The notes beneath the pieces are model-generated. The model did no database searches. It was not told where the DNA came from and was given only the letters and a program-made list of their open reading frames with translations. From positions 1,638,501 through 1,702,500 of the forward strand of contig CM022670.1 in NCBI GenBank assembly GCA_012295275.1: a DNA stretch of 64,000 nucleotides, written 5' to 3'. Every line of letters begins with the position of its first letter. Positions within the stretch are counted from its first letter, which is position 1. The position numbers were made by a program, and so were the translations under genes. This document shows positions 49,595 through 62,181 of the stretch, piece by piece. This DNA comes from Chrysomallon squamiferum. Its lineage: Eukaryota; Mollusca; Gastropoda; Neomphalida; Peltospiridae.

Positions 49595-51204
49595 TTATAA
49601 ATTATAACTACTGCAAACCATTGGTAATCCTGATCTTTGTTTTTTGACATGAAAAACATTAATAATCCTGTTAGAGGAATCAATCATTCCAAAATTCTGT
49701 TTCTTGTATGCTATGTCATCTATAATGGCTGATACTTAAAATATTACAGAAATACATAAGTAAATGTTAGTGAATCTCTTTTGTGGCAGATTCACATAAC
49801 ATAATTGTCAACATATTTAGGTTTTTCCTTTTTTTTTTAATTCTTCCATCTGCACATCACTTTTGAATCTCTTAATTTTCTGAATTGTTTATATAAGCAT
49901 TTATATTAGTTGATATTCCTTTTTCCTTCTTTTTCCTCCACATATAATATTTATTTATTTTTATAGTTTTTTGTGTTTATTTAATCTGAGAATGTTTCAT
50001 TTTCATTCCAGTTTGAGAATTCAGAAATTTTTTTAAATCTGTTTTAATTTGATGAAAGTTAATATTGATACAATAAGAATAATTAAAGCAAAATTAAAAA
50101 AAAAAAATTAAAATTAAAAAAAAAATGCTACTGTACATTATTTTAAATCACATTTCACATTGTTTTCATAGTCTCATAATTTTGACAGGCAGATTATAAC
50201 TGCCAGTTATAAAAACCATGACTTTTTAATGGTATATTGGGTTAATAATTTTCTATATTTTACTTTATTATTGTGATTTTTTGTATGTTTTTTGGCTTTA
50301 CTTTTTTTGTATAATTGTTCTAATTTATGTTATGTTTATATTCAGCATAATATTTTTTGTTTGTTTAACAGATTTGTTTTTCTTGAAATGAGAAAATTTA
50401 TTTTAATTATTATTATTTTTTTTTTTGGGGTCAAAATGAAATATTGAAAAATAATAATAAAATTTAAAAAATTATAATCCTTTAACAGTATTTAGTCTTA
50501 AATTATTGTTTGCCATTCGACATTAATTTAAACAGGCTTCATTTGTGGTACATTTTAAAATAATTTTTATTTTGTCTTGCAGTATTGTTTTCTTTGGGGC
50601 ATTTTATATTTCTGTTGCAACAGTCTTTTTTTTTTTTTTTTTCTTTTTTTTTTTATTGTTTTTTTTTGGGGGGGTCATATTTAAAGATGGTGATGAAATT
50701 ATTAGTATTTATGAGCAGAAATTTACCAATGTTTATCATGATTCTGTAGCTGAACATAAACTCTGCATTATTTTTAGAAAACAATAGATTTGCATGGTAC
50801 TTATAATTTTAAAATTACATTTGTTGCTGCAGGAATTATTCAATATCTTTTCATGTCACAACAAAAAATTGACAAAAAGAATTTTGGCTGAATATATGGG
50901 CATTCCTGATTGCATAAAGGGGAAAAAAAATCTTTTTTTTTTTTTGGTGAGGGGGTTTTTCTAATCAGTATTATGATTTATAGTATTTTTAACCAGAATA
51001 TTTTTTTTTTTTTTTTTCTCAGTTGATATTTCTGATTTGAATATGCTCATGGACAAAAGAAACAATTGGATTATAATTTCATTATTACTGAAGAAAACTG
51101 ATAAAGCATTTGGAAAAACAATTTATAATTTTGTACCTGGAAAAGCCTGCATCAGTTTGACTTTTTCCAACTTCATAGGTGCTCATGCTTTTCTGTTAGG
51201 AGAG

Positions 51205-51238
<34 letters not shown>

Positions 51239-52790
51239 TAATTTAGAAATTATGATTTTGTATTGTTTCTTATGTCTCTTGGTGTAGTTTGGAATTTTAG
51301 TTCAGGAGATATGACTGTTTATGTGTGTATTTCTTAAAATCTTTGTCTTTTAACATTTTTTATGTCCTTGAATAATGTTTAAGAAAGCATATCTCACTAT
51401 AAACCTGCTATAAATTTCTCTTTATCTTCATGAATTAATCATTCTTTTTCAGATAGGTTATTAAATATTCATGTTCAGTCAACAGCGACCTTATTTGATT
51501 GTTAATTACACTATATAACCATAAAAATGGTGTCTTTGTGTATGAATAACAACTATAAGTCTCAAAACTAATATTACTTACCTAACATTTTGGTACTCCT
51601 TTCATTGATAATGTATAGCTGTTTGTCTAAATTGCTGTGATCTGATTTATGTAAGAATAACAGTATGTTCTGTTGTTTTGTGCAGGAGTAAAACTCTCAG
51701 TGTTTTGAATGGTTTTGTAAGTTAATTTGAGTTCTAAAGAAAGAAATCAGTTTGAAGTAAAATCTGTATTGATGGTTAAATCTGAAGTCAAAACAGGCTT
51801 AACACATTACAATCAGAAAATGACATCAGAAAATGAAAACATTTATAACAGATTTAAAAGCAAAGGAGTGATAAGGTACGCAGTCAGTTGTTAAATTTTA
51901 AACAGAATTCCAGCAGGGACCAACTATATACACATTTACATTGGATTTTACTGAGCCAGGTATTTAGCTTTTCTGCATTGTGGTCTAAAATTTTGCATAA
52001 TAATAAGATTAAATGTGGGAGACTTTCTCTTATTATTTAATTTAATTTAAAAAAAAAAAAAATTCAGTATAATTTTGATCTGAAATACAGTTCATATTAA
52101 GTTTGGCACACAAAATCTAGTCTATCAATTACTTTGTGTTGTATGTTTAGTTTGACTCTTTTGGTTATGGATGGTGTTGATATTACAAATAAGAGAAGTT
52201 TGTGCAATGTTCTGTATCTATAACAGGTTGATTGTTCTTGTTTTAAGTCCATGGTGTTTGATACACTAAATGCCATTAAAATTCTCATACGCAAGCAGTT
52301 TCATACAGCAGGATTTCTGATTTTTTTTATTTTCGATTGACCATGAATTTCTTTACAATTTAATATGGCATTTTAATATTCATGGTTTAAGAGTAATAAT
52401 TAACAAAAAGATTTGCATTATATGTTTATATACATTTTGAAATTGTTTCTTGTTTATAATATATTACAAACATGTTCTGTTATTCGCATAATATTAATGA
52501 CAGGTATATTTTGTTGTAGCTTTAAAAGTGCATTTTTGACTTACAATTTGTGCAATCTCATTCAGTACTTGTTAAAATAGTGTGTGTATTTTACAACATG
52601 TAAAACTGACCATAGTTGAATCCTCATCTTAAAACTTAAAGAGAAACAGAAAACTATAATGTTTATTTATTTGTATCAAGATTAACAGTTCTGTATTGCA
52701 TATGGAAACTATTATTTTATTCCGTGCAATTAGTAAAATCATTTTACTTGTGCAATTAACAGATCTCATCAGAATGAGTGGTTATTCAAT

Positions 52791-52850
52791 AGCCAATAAT
52801 ATTTATGTTTACATTCCAGTAGCCAATAATATTTATGTTTACTTTCCAAC
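52791..52850. repeat. 30-bp tandem duplication
   Basis: AGCCAATAATATTTATGTTT followed by ACATTCCAGT at 52791-52820 is repeated at 52821-52850 with changes only in the last third. Confidence 0.95.
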
Positions 52851-55800
52851 ATCCAGTTCTGTTTGTTTGGTTTTCTGTTTTGTTTTTTGCCTCTTGTTGA
52901 AAGCTTTATTGTGAAATACATTTATATATTACATATAGATTCTGCTGTGATTTTGTTTTTCTTGTTGATTGTATATATGTGTATCTATATAATTATATTA
53001 GGTATTGTTTCATAAATTAACTATTATTATTATTATTATTATTATTTTTTTTTTTTTTTTTCTTTCAGTTTAGAAAACATGTTGGACCTTAGGTTTTAAA
53101 AACATATCATTATATCATATCTAAAATATTAATTATTTGTGAAATTTACAGAAAGAATATAATCATTAGCTTATATACTGAATTAAAAATAAAACTTTAC
53201 TTGCAGCCTTTGGCGAATCCATTCCATAGTTGAAGAATATTCTCTTCAACCAGCCATTCCATGAAGCTGGCTGTGCTGTCAGTGTTATAAGCATTGTTGT
53301 TAATATTTCAGTGTCATCATTTTTTTTTCTTTTTTTTTTAATAATTTCAAAATGTTTCCTGTTTTCAGAACCTAAGGTCTGACAAATGTTTGCAGTGGCA
53401 TGTATCAGTTAACTAATTTCAAATTAGATAATACTGTATTACAAATGGATGGTAGTCTTTATTATTTTATGAGATGTTAAGAATACCAGGAATGTGGAAA
53501 TTGATGATGGATAGTGAAAAAAAAAAAAAAAAAAAAATATATTTAAGTTAATGACTATATTAACCATTTTCCATGTACATTGTTTAAATATTTAACCTCA
53601 TCTGCTAAATTATATTGTTGTTTAATACGCAGTGGAATGTTGAAGAGTAACAAAATAAATTTTCTTAATTCCTGTATTTATCAGTTACAGCATTATTTTA
53701 ACCAACAACATTAATTCAAGTATACAGAATAAATAATCGGGTGATCTGAAACTAATTTTACTTTGTCACTAGTCTGTTGTTATTCCTGTTTGTATGTGAA
53801 TAATAAGTGTGACAATAATTTATTGAAATAAGTTGAAAAAAGAAAAACATCAACAACATTAAAACTTTTTAAAAACTTTTTAGTCTATTCTAAATTTTTC
53901 TTTTCTATCATATTTTTCAGTACGAATTGCTGTTAATTACATATTGCCAAATATTTCACCTCAACATTGTTTTAGTTACTTTTATCACTATGATTAATAA
54001 GTTTTCATATCTTTCTCTAAAGACATTTCTTATAAAAAAAAAAAAAAAAAAAAATGTCTCAACACTTGAATTTACTGTAGTCTAATTTGTAGCCTAAATA
54101 GATATATGTCCACAGATTAGAAATCCATAGCTGTTATGTGTGTTGAATCATCTACTTAATCTGTAATGTTGGGAAATGTTTTGTTAGGGTATACAAGATT
54201 GTTCCTTCACATACTATTTGATGTTTTTCTGTTAACTTATTGAAGTCTATTAATATAAAAGAAAAACTAGCATGCAGGTTATATTGTAGATAAATCCACT
54301 GTCTGTAGATGGAAGTAATAAATAAAATCATTGAACATCATTCTGTCTTTGTTGTTATTACATCATGTTTTGTTTATGTTTGGAAGGAAAAAAAAATCAT
54401 GATGATTGTAAATATTTGGTTTTGTAATAAGAAATAACAAGTGAACAATGAATAATAAGCTTTCATTACTTTCAGAATATATCACAGGAATATTTGTAAC
54501 ATAAATGCAGACGCCCACATACGCGTACTGTATTCGAGTATGTATGTTATGTTGTTTAGTGATGTCAAAAAGAAATTCACCGTTGCCATTCCATATTCCT
54601 TTTATTTACAGTGTATGAACTTTCATTTACACCAGTCCAGAAGTAAAGAGCCAGAAATAATTTGTTAATGTTAATTATTCTGATCATTATTCTGATCGAG
54701 CATGCAAGGGAAGACTGGGCCATAGTAAAAAAAAAAATCTTTTGTTAGCTAATTTAAACTACATTTCAGAAAAAAAAAGATAATCACTAAGACAGAAGTA
54801 CCAAACCAAGTATATGGATTTCAGATTCAGAGATAACAAGGTTTTATCTCAAAATGATCAAAGAAGAAAACTTATCCCATGACAGAAGCCACAGACCAGT
54901 AAAAAAAAATTTAAGGAGAAATTGGAAGTCATACAAGTCGACAACATTAAGAAAATTTGAAAGATAACAACAGCTGAACCCTTGCTCTGAAATAACAGAA
55001 TACTTTGCAAAACTGATTCAAATAAGCAGAAGAAATTCATTATATCACTGCTTAGTTTTTTTTAGCAACCAGATGGGATATTAATATTCAATGTTTGGCT
55101 GCATGAGAAACCAGATGGGTTCAAAGGTTAATGTTAGTAGTCCAGCACTTTGAAAACAATAAAAGGTCAAAGATCAACACTGTCTGGTACAGTTGTTGAG
55201 TGAGTTTCCAGTTTGTTCAGTGTTCCATGACTTGTTCATAGTTGATTATACTGTTTATAGGAAGATCTCTACATATGCATCCCTTGTAAATATTTTATCA
55301 ATAGGTGCTGACCATAAATTAATAATATAAAGGCTTTGCCATGTTGTAATTATTACAAAAGGAATAAAAAATAACAAATAATAATGGAAAAAATATATAT
55401 ATTTAAAAATGGTCACCTTATCTTCTTATTTTTGAAAATGTAAAAAATTAAAAACAAGATATATTATAAGAAATACATATTTGAAAAGTGAATGATCCAG
55501 CATTCAGTACATAACAGTTTAAAACCAGAATCAAAAGCTAAATTATAGTTATATATATACAAATTTATTTTTAAATTTAAACGAATAAGTCTTACAAAAT
55601 TAATAATTAATTGTGTATATGTAATACAAGAATTAACACAGAAACAACTTAAAAATTGATATATATATATACATGCAACAGAATATTAGTAAAAACAACA
55701 TTTAAAAAGAACATAACATATACACATACATACAAACATACATTTGTATATATTTAGAAGGTTTCTTAAAAATAGTAAAATTGAAATTGTTATATTAAGT

Positions 55801-56280
55801 AAAATACTACGAAAAACCAAAAATTACAGTAACAAAAATAAAACCAACCCCAAAACAAAACATGAACAAACAAATATAAACAAAACAAAAATGCAAAAAT
55901 GATTTATAAAAACCAGGTTAAATTAGTAACCTTTTAGGAGCCTGCTCCTCTAGAAATAATATCTTTATAACAATAAAACTTTGTAATTTGATTATCATCA
56001 TACAGTTTGATTCCTTAGTGATTAAATGGATTAATTAAAAAGACTACATTAAACAATAAAAAATATGTTTAATGACACACCAATCACTTGTCTAACTTCA
56101 GATCTGATTTAAAGAAGGAAAACACTTTTACTTATTAAGGCAGACATTTTACATTTTTTTGGTATACTCCATCTATTCAAGGCATCATAGATTGCTATCA
56201 CAGTCAGAAAAATTTCTATACAATAACATTATTAAGAATAACAATTAACATTATAAAAAAAAACAACAAAACAACATCTT

Positions 56281-56281
<1 letters not shown>

Positions 56282-56316
<35 letters not shown>
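56282..56316. repeat. A-run
   Basis: Homopolymeric A tract of about 35 bases. Confidence 0.97.
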
Positions 56317-56318
<2 letters not shown>

Positions 56319-57645
56319 TAGCATCTACTTTTCATTAATGGCTGCATGCAGTAGTTATAATATTCATCACAATTTTTGAGTTTCATTTATTAAATATATT
56401 AATGTACATTTCATTTTTTTCACAACATAAATGCTGATATTGATAAACATATTACATTAAAATATATAATTAATTTAAAAAGTCTATGACACAGACAACA
56501 CAAATAAAATCAACAAAAAAGAAAAGAAGCTGTCCTATATTTACAAGATAAATGTATTTTTTAAAATATACAGCTTTGAAATACCACAAAATTAAAGCTT
56601 AAAAAAAAAAAATATATATATAAATTAATCTTCTCCAGATGTGTAACAAAATGAGTAATGTAAAATATTGATTAATTAATGATTATATGCTGGATGAAAC
56701 ATCAAGAAACTAAGAAAAAAAAAATAATAATTATAATATCAACCAGAGTAACATTTTTAATAATCCAGTATAATTTATGTTTATAAAAAATATTTAAATT
56801 ACAGTTTTAATTTTCTGTGGAAATAAATAAGATAAATATTCAAAATACTTAACAATGATAATAAAATAAAAAATACATAAAATTTATATTAACATTTTTA
56901 ATAATCAAACACAATTCAGTCAAGTAACGAATGTATTTTTGGATATATTTAAAAAATAAATCATTAATACTTATCAGTAATATATTAAAAACATTTTAGA
57001 AAAAAGAAGAACGAAGTTTCATATAACATTTTTGAATCAAAGACAATTCAAACTTGTAATGAATATGAAAAACAAACAAAAATAAGCATTTATTTGTTTT
57101 TCAGATATATTTAAAATATTAAGAACAGACTGAAAGATAAAAAAATACATTACAATAAATAAAACATGCAATATTTATACATATAATCTGTTTATAAATT
57201 AGAAATTTTCTGAAAAATAATATAAGCAAATATCACAGTTCAATAATAGGATTATGGATGGAATGTCATAGATAAGTATAAAAATACATTAAAAAATTAT
57301 TTTGTTATTTATTAAAACAAAATTAACAAACAAAAATTAATAAACACCAAGTAAGAAAACCTTTGTAAATAAATAATAAAATGTATGAGACTATCATACT
57401 TTATCAAAATAATTATGTTTCAGAATATCACCATTCTGTGATCAGTGTTAAAACTTAACGTACCAAAAATTTAGAAATAAATAATAAATTGTCTTGAACA
57501 AATTCTTTAACATGGCTACCAAACCACTATATTGAACAGATGTTTCCAGAACAGCTTTTTATCCAAAAACATAATCATAATTTAGTATTCATCAGAATTA
57601 TGTTGATACCTTTTTGTTTATTCTGAACTTTTCCAAAATGCCTGT

Positions 57646-57914
57646 TTATTTCTTTTGGCTTTTCTTCTTTTTAAGAGTCTTGTGTTTTTTAATTATGTTC
57701 TTGTCCGTCCCTCCATCCTCTGTGCCAGGGACTTCACTAGACCTCTCTTTTTCTGAAGTCACATGGTCTGAAGATGGCAGACTTCTGCCAGTGGTAGGTT
57801 TGCTTAAATCTGAAGAATCTAGGTCAATCCTGTTTGGATCTGGCAAATCTAATTCAGAGTCTTGTGCTGCAGATGCTGTTTGTAGTTTTCTGAGCATGCC
57901 AGTATCACTAGGTT
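57646..57914 (-). CDS. membrane-protein exon 9 (C terminus)
   Basis: Acceptor ATTTTTCAG. Reads PSDTGMLRKLQTASAAQDSE through a Ser/Asp-rich segment to KKHKTLKKKKSQKK and TAA. The stop codon lies inside AAATAAAC, so an AATAAA hexamer overlaps the end of the frame; another AATAAA follows about 24 bases later. Confidence 0.85.
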
Positions 57915-60900
57915 CTGAAAAATATGAAGAAATGAACACTATTTTTAAATATCAGTGATATGTTATGAATAAATAAGCCAAATTTAACATTACCATTGGA
58001 TAATGTTCCTGATTAAATGAAATTAAGTATCAGTCAGGTGATGTAAAAAAAGAAATGCACTATTGGATAATGTTTCTGATTAAAGCAACAGACTTTTGCT
58101 GGAATAGGAAATAACCAATTGTGCTTTACAGAGTGGATGATTCTGTGGTGATTCTGTTATGTTTTTCAAATGAGTGTTCTACTACTTAACTAAAGTTCAC
58201 TTTTTATGGAAACACAAAAGTAAGTAATTGTTTAACTTTAAAAAGAATAAACGATTTAATAACATTTACCACAATGACAAATAAATCAATAAATGAAAAA
58301 AATTGTTTTAAATAAATAAAATAGCAATAAATAGTTTTAAATAAATAAAAATGAAATCAATAGTTTACCCTTTAAATACATAAAGACATGAATGTTTTAA
58401 ACACATTACTTCAGATCTGCAGAAAAAATTCTGGCTTTGCTGTATGATGACATTATAAAATTTTATAATTAGTATTTCAGACATATTTGTTGCACCAGTA
58501 TATTGTCAAGTTATGGCTGTTAAATATAAAGACAAGATAAAAATCTTGTTACACACAATAAGTTATGTTGTAATAAAAATAACAAAATTAAACTGACTTC
58601 TTCTTTTTACACTTGTGTCTCTGTTTTTCTTTCTCAGTCCACCATCTTTACTCCTCTCTGAGGTTGTGCTCTGGTCTTCTCTTCTGGCTTCAACTTTAAT
58701 CTGTGTCACCTTCTGCTGACCTGAAAACCACATTAAAACAGTATTACCATGTGTACACACACAAAAACAAAATATTCAAACATTAAATACATATATAGAA
58801 ACAATTTATCACAGAAAACAGTGTCTTTCTTGTCAGTAAAAATTAATTAATCCAACTTGCACTTCCATAACCTCCCCAAAAAAACAAACAACAAACAAAA
58901 AACAAAACAAAGAATCAATATAATAAAAGTCTTATCTTCTGCACTGAATGACTAGTAATCTTTTTTTCATGAAATTAAAACCACTGTAATTTCACCCAAT
59001 CAAATAGAATCCAAACACCCTCCTTATTCCTATCATAGCTGTACATTAAATTAAATATTTCTTACTTTTTGTGTTGTCAGTTGTTGATTCTCCTTGTTCA
59101 AAGTCTTCCAGAGTGATTCCAGTCTGCTTGGTTTGGCTCACTTCAGTTTCATCAGATAAAAATGCTGGATTGACAAATCCTGGAGGTTCAGCTCTGCTGT
59201 CTCTTGATTTACTGGAACCTGATCTGAAACAACAACTTACATCTGTTAGAAATACATGTCACTTCTATATTATGTACTGAAATATATTCATTATCACTGA
59301 ATTAAAAACAGTATACTTACATACATAGATAAACACATATATGTCACTTCTATATTACATTCTGAAGTATATACTTTATCATGGAATTAAAAAAAAAAAG
59401 AATTCAGATTTTAAATTCTATGCTTATTATATAAATGACAATGATATATTTCTATATTATTTACTGTAATACATATCATATCTGATTCAGAAATAATTAT
59501 GCTCAGGAATAATCTAATGTTTGGCATTCAGATTTTTAAATTTTTTTTTTTTTTTTTTTTTTTACTAAAACTCACCTCATCTTTAAAGTCAGGTCCACCT
59601 TAGTGGTAGAGCCCTATTTTTCAGATATCATAAATCTGCTATAATTATTATTTCTAAATTCTGAAATTGTGTTTGTTATAAGTTGAATCAGGAAACCAGG
59701 AAATGCACACCACACTCTTTGCTACAGCTTTGTGTGAAACAGTCAAAGATATAAAAAACAATGAACTCTCAGTTAATAAAAATAAAAAAAAAGAGATATA
59801 AATAAATCTGTTATACCTTGAGCCTGTAGCTGGGACTGGTAGTAAATCAGGTACTCCTGTTATGATTGATGACAAACTTTTCTCATCCTAAATAAAACAT
59901 AAAATATATACAAGCAGTTAGTATTAAAGTACTACAGTATTATAATAGTTTAATATAATTTCAAACATGATCAAGAATGTAAAACTAATTTCACTGTTTG
60001 TTTAGTTATAACTTATAGTCATCATTGTGGAATATAATCTAGTTATGAAGTTAAATGATTGCATTCAACAAGGTTTTTGTTTTTGTATATGTTTTTATAT
60101 GCTGCTACTTGCTGTTTTTTATTTAAGAAAAAAATTATATCATTAAAATAGATAATATATATTATGAATTCATCATTAGGACCATCAAATCTGATTTGCA
60201 TTTGTGTCATATGTGTAATATTTAGAGAATAATTTTTTTTTTTTTATTGTCATCAAACTAATCTTGTAACATCAGCTTAATCAGTGTGTCATACTTCAGT
60301 AACATTAGGCTTGAGGTGCAAGTTAATTTTACATCAGGTTAAGTTAAAACACAAATACCTCATCTAAGTCCATGAGACTGAATGGAAAATTCAGAGATTG
60401 AGAGAGTTCCTCCTGGTCAGGGCCACACAGAGGTTCTGGGTAAAGATCTTCAGAATATTCCTGTTTGTCTGAAAAAATGCAGTAAGTGTTTATTAATTAC
60501 TCTTTTTAAAAAAAAAAAAAATCACTAAATAAATAAGTAAATAAAAAAAAATTTAAAAAAATAAAATAAATCAAAAATCAAATAACAACAACAATAATAA
60601 TGGTAATAATAATAATTTAAAAAAAAATAGTGGATTATCTTTTTCAATTTTTGTACCAAATAAGACGAAAACTCACACTAAACTTCTTTTTAAGTATAAT
60701 TTCTCAATAACTATTAAATATTTTCTTTAATTCCACCATATACCATAGAGTATCTTATAAAATAAATTAAAACTGTGGAATTATATACAGAACAACAAAA
60801 TAGATTATTTTAAAAATTATTTTATCCAGATATTTACCTTCAACAACAGGATTAGAAGATGATTCAGGCCAAATTATCTCTAGTTCTGGACCAGTGATCT

Positions 60901-62090
60901 GTTGTTTGGCAACCTTTTCTGCACGCCCATTTAAAAATACACCTTTAAAAAAAAAAAAAAATAAAAAAAAAATAAAAAATAAAAAAATAAAAAATCATAA
61001 AAATAAAATAAAATAATAAAAAAAAGAGTGAATTAAACCCCTGAAAATAAAGTACTGTTACTTACACAGAATGATTTGCAAATATAACAGAAAAAACATT
61101 TATGTTATAAAAATAAATTTTACAATATTAGCATCATAAATAATACAGATATCAATAAATCAGTCTAAATATTAAAAGAGAAACTTGTAATTTAAAAATT
61201 TAAACTAACCCATGACAAACATTTTCAGAAGCAGTCTTCTCTTAGTTGGAGACACCAGAATGAGGTCATAGTCGCGCTGAGCCATGCGATGTGAAAACAT
61301 TGGCATCATCTTCATGAGTTCAGCTGTTGTACCACGAATAGAATCTTTTACATTTTCTACAAAACACAAAGAGAATCTACTTAACTAACATTCTTTTAAA
61401 AACTGTTTGATTTTTTGTTCTGTTTAATAGGTGTCAAAACATTAAATAGATAACTGATAATATATTTTGTTCAGATATTTGGATTAAATGACACCTAAAA
61501 ACATTTTCTTCAGTTTTATTACTTATCAACGTTCAAACCATAAATAAATTTTACTTACTTTTCACATAGTTACATTCCATTTGCAAAAAATCTATAATAT
61601 TATGAAAAAGCGAAAATAAAAATTTAAGAAGCAAAAGTAAAATTGAAGTACTGACCGCCAAAAAGAGATTTGGGTTCAAGTTTCTTGTGTAGCAAGATCA
61701 TTTCATCAAGCAGATCCCAGAGTGTGTCATGAAGAGCGTCTGCCAGCAGTTCAGCTTCTCTCAGGTATGCATTTATCACCTGAATCTGATGTGACAGTTC
61801 ATGGACAGGTGCAAACATTGGATGAACACTGCGACACTTCTCTGTAAAACACAAAAATCTCATTAAAAATCTGTTTCATTTATATATATAAAAAAAAAAA
61901 AAAAAAAAAAAAGATAAATATATTTTATTTTCTTTAGTTTTTTATCAAAGAAATTATATTAATTATTTATAATAAAACTTTAAATCTGGAAAAATCAGTA
62001 GAGGAAACTTCACTAAAATATTTATCTGCTGACAAAATCTTTTTATAAATATAATTAATAATAATGACATTAACCAATAATATTTTAAAA

Positions 62091-62181
<91 letters not shown>

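Larger units (their letters stand above)
48754..57645. other. rab3 3' UTR, intergenic DNA and 3' UTR of the convergent gene
   Basis: 8.9 kb without a conserved exon. A plausible rab3 poly(A) signal AATAAA lies at 49452-49457, but many others occur. Holds a TTTA repeat (about 49556-49594), A/T homopolymers (about 51209-51237, 53519-53537, 54031-54053, 56282-56316), a 30-bp duplication (52791-52850) and a small CpG-bearing patch near 54505-54545. Confidence 0.5.
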
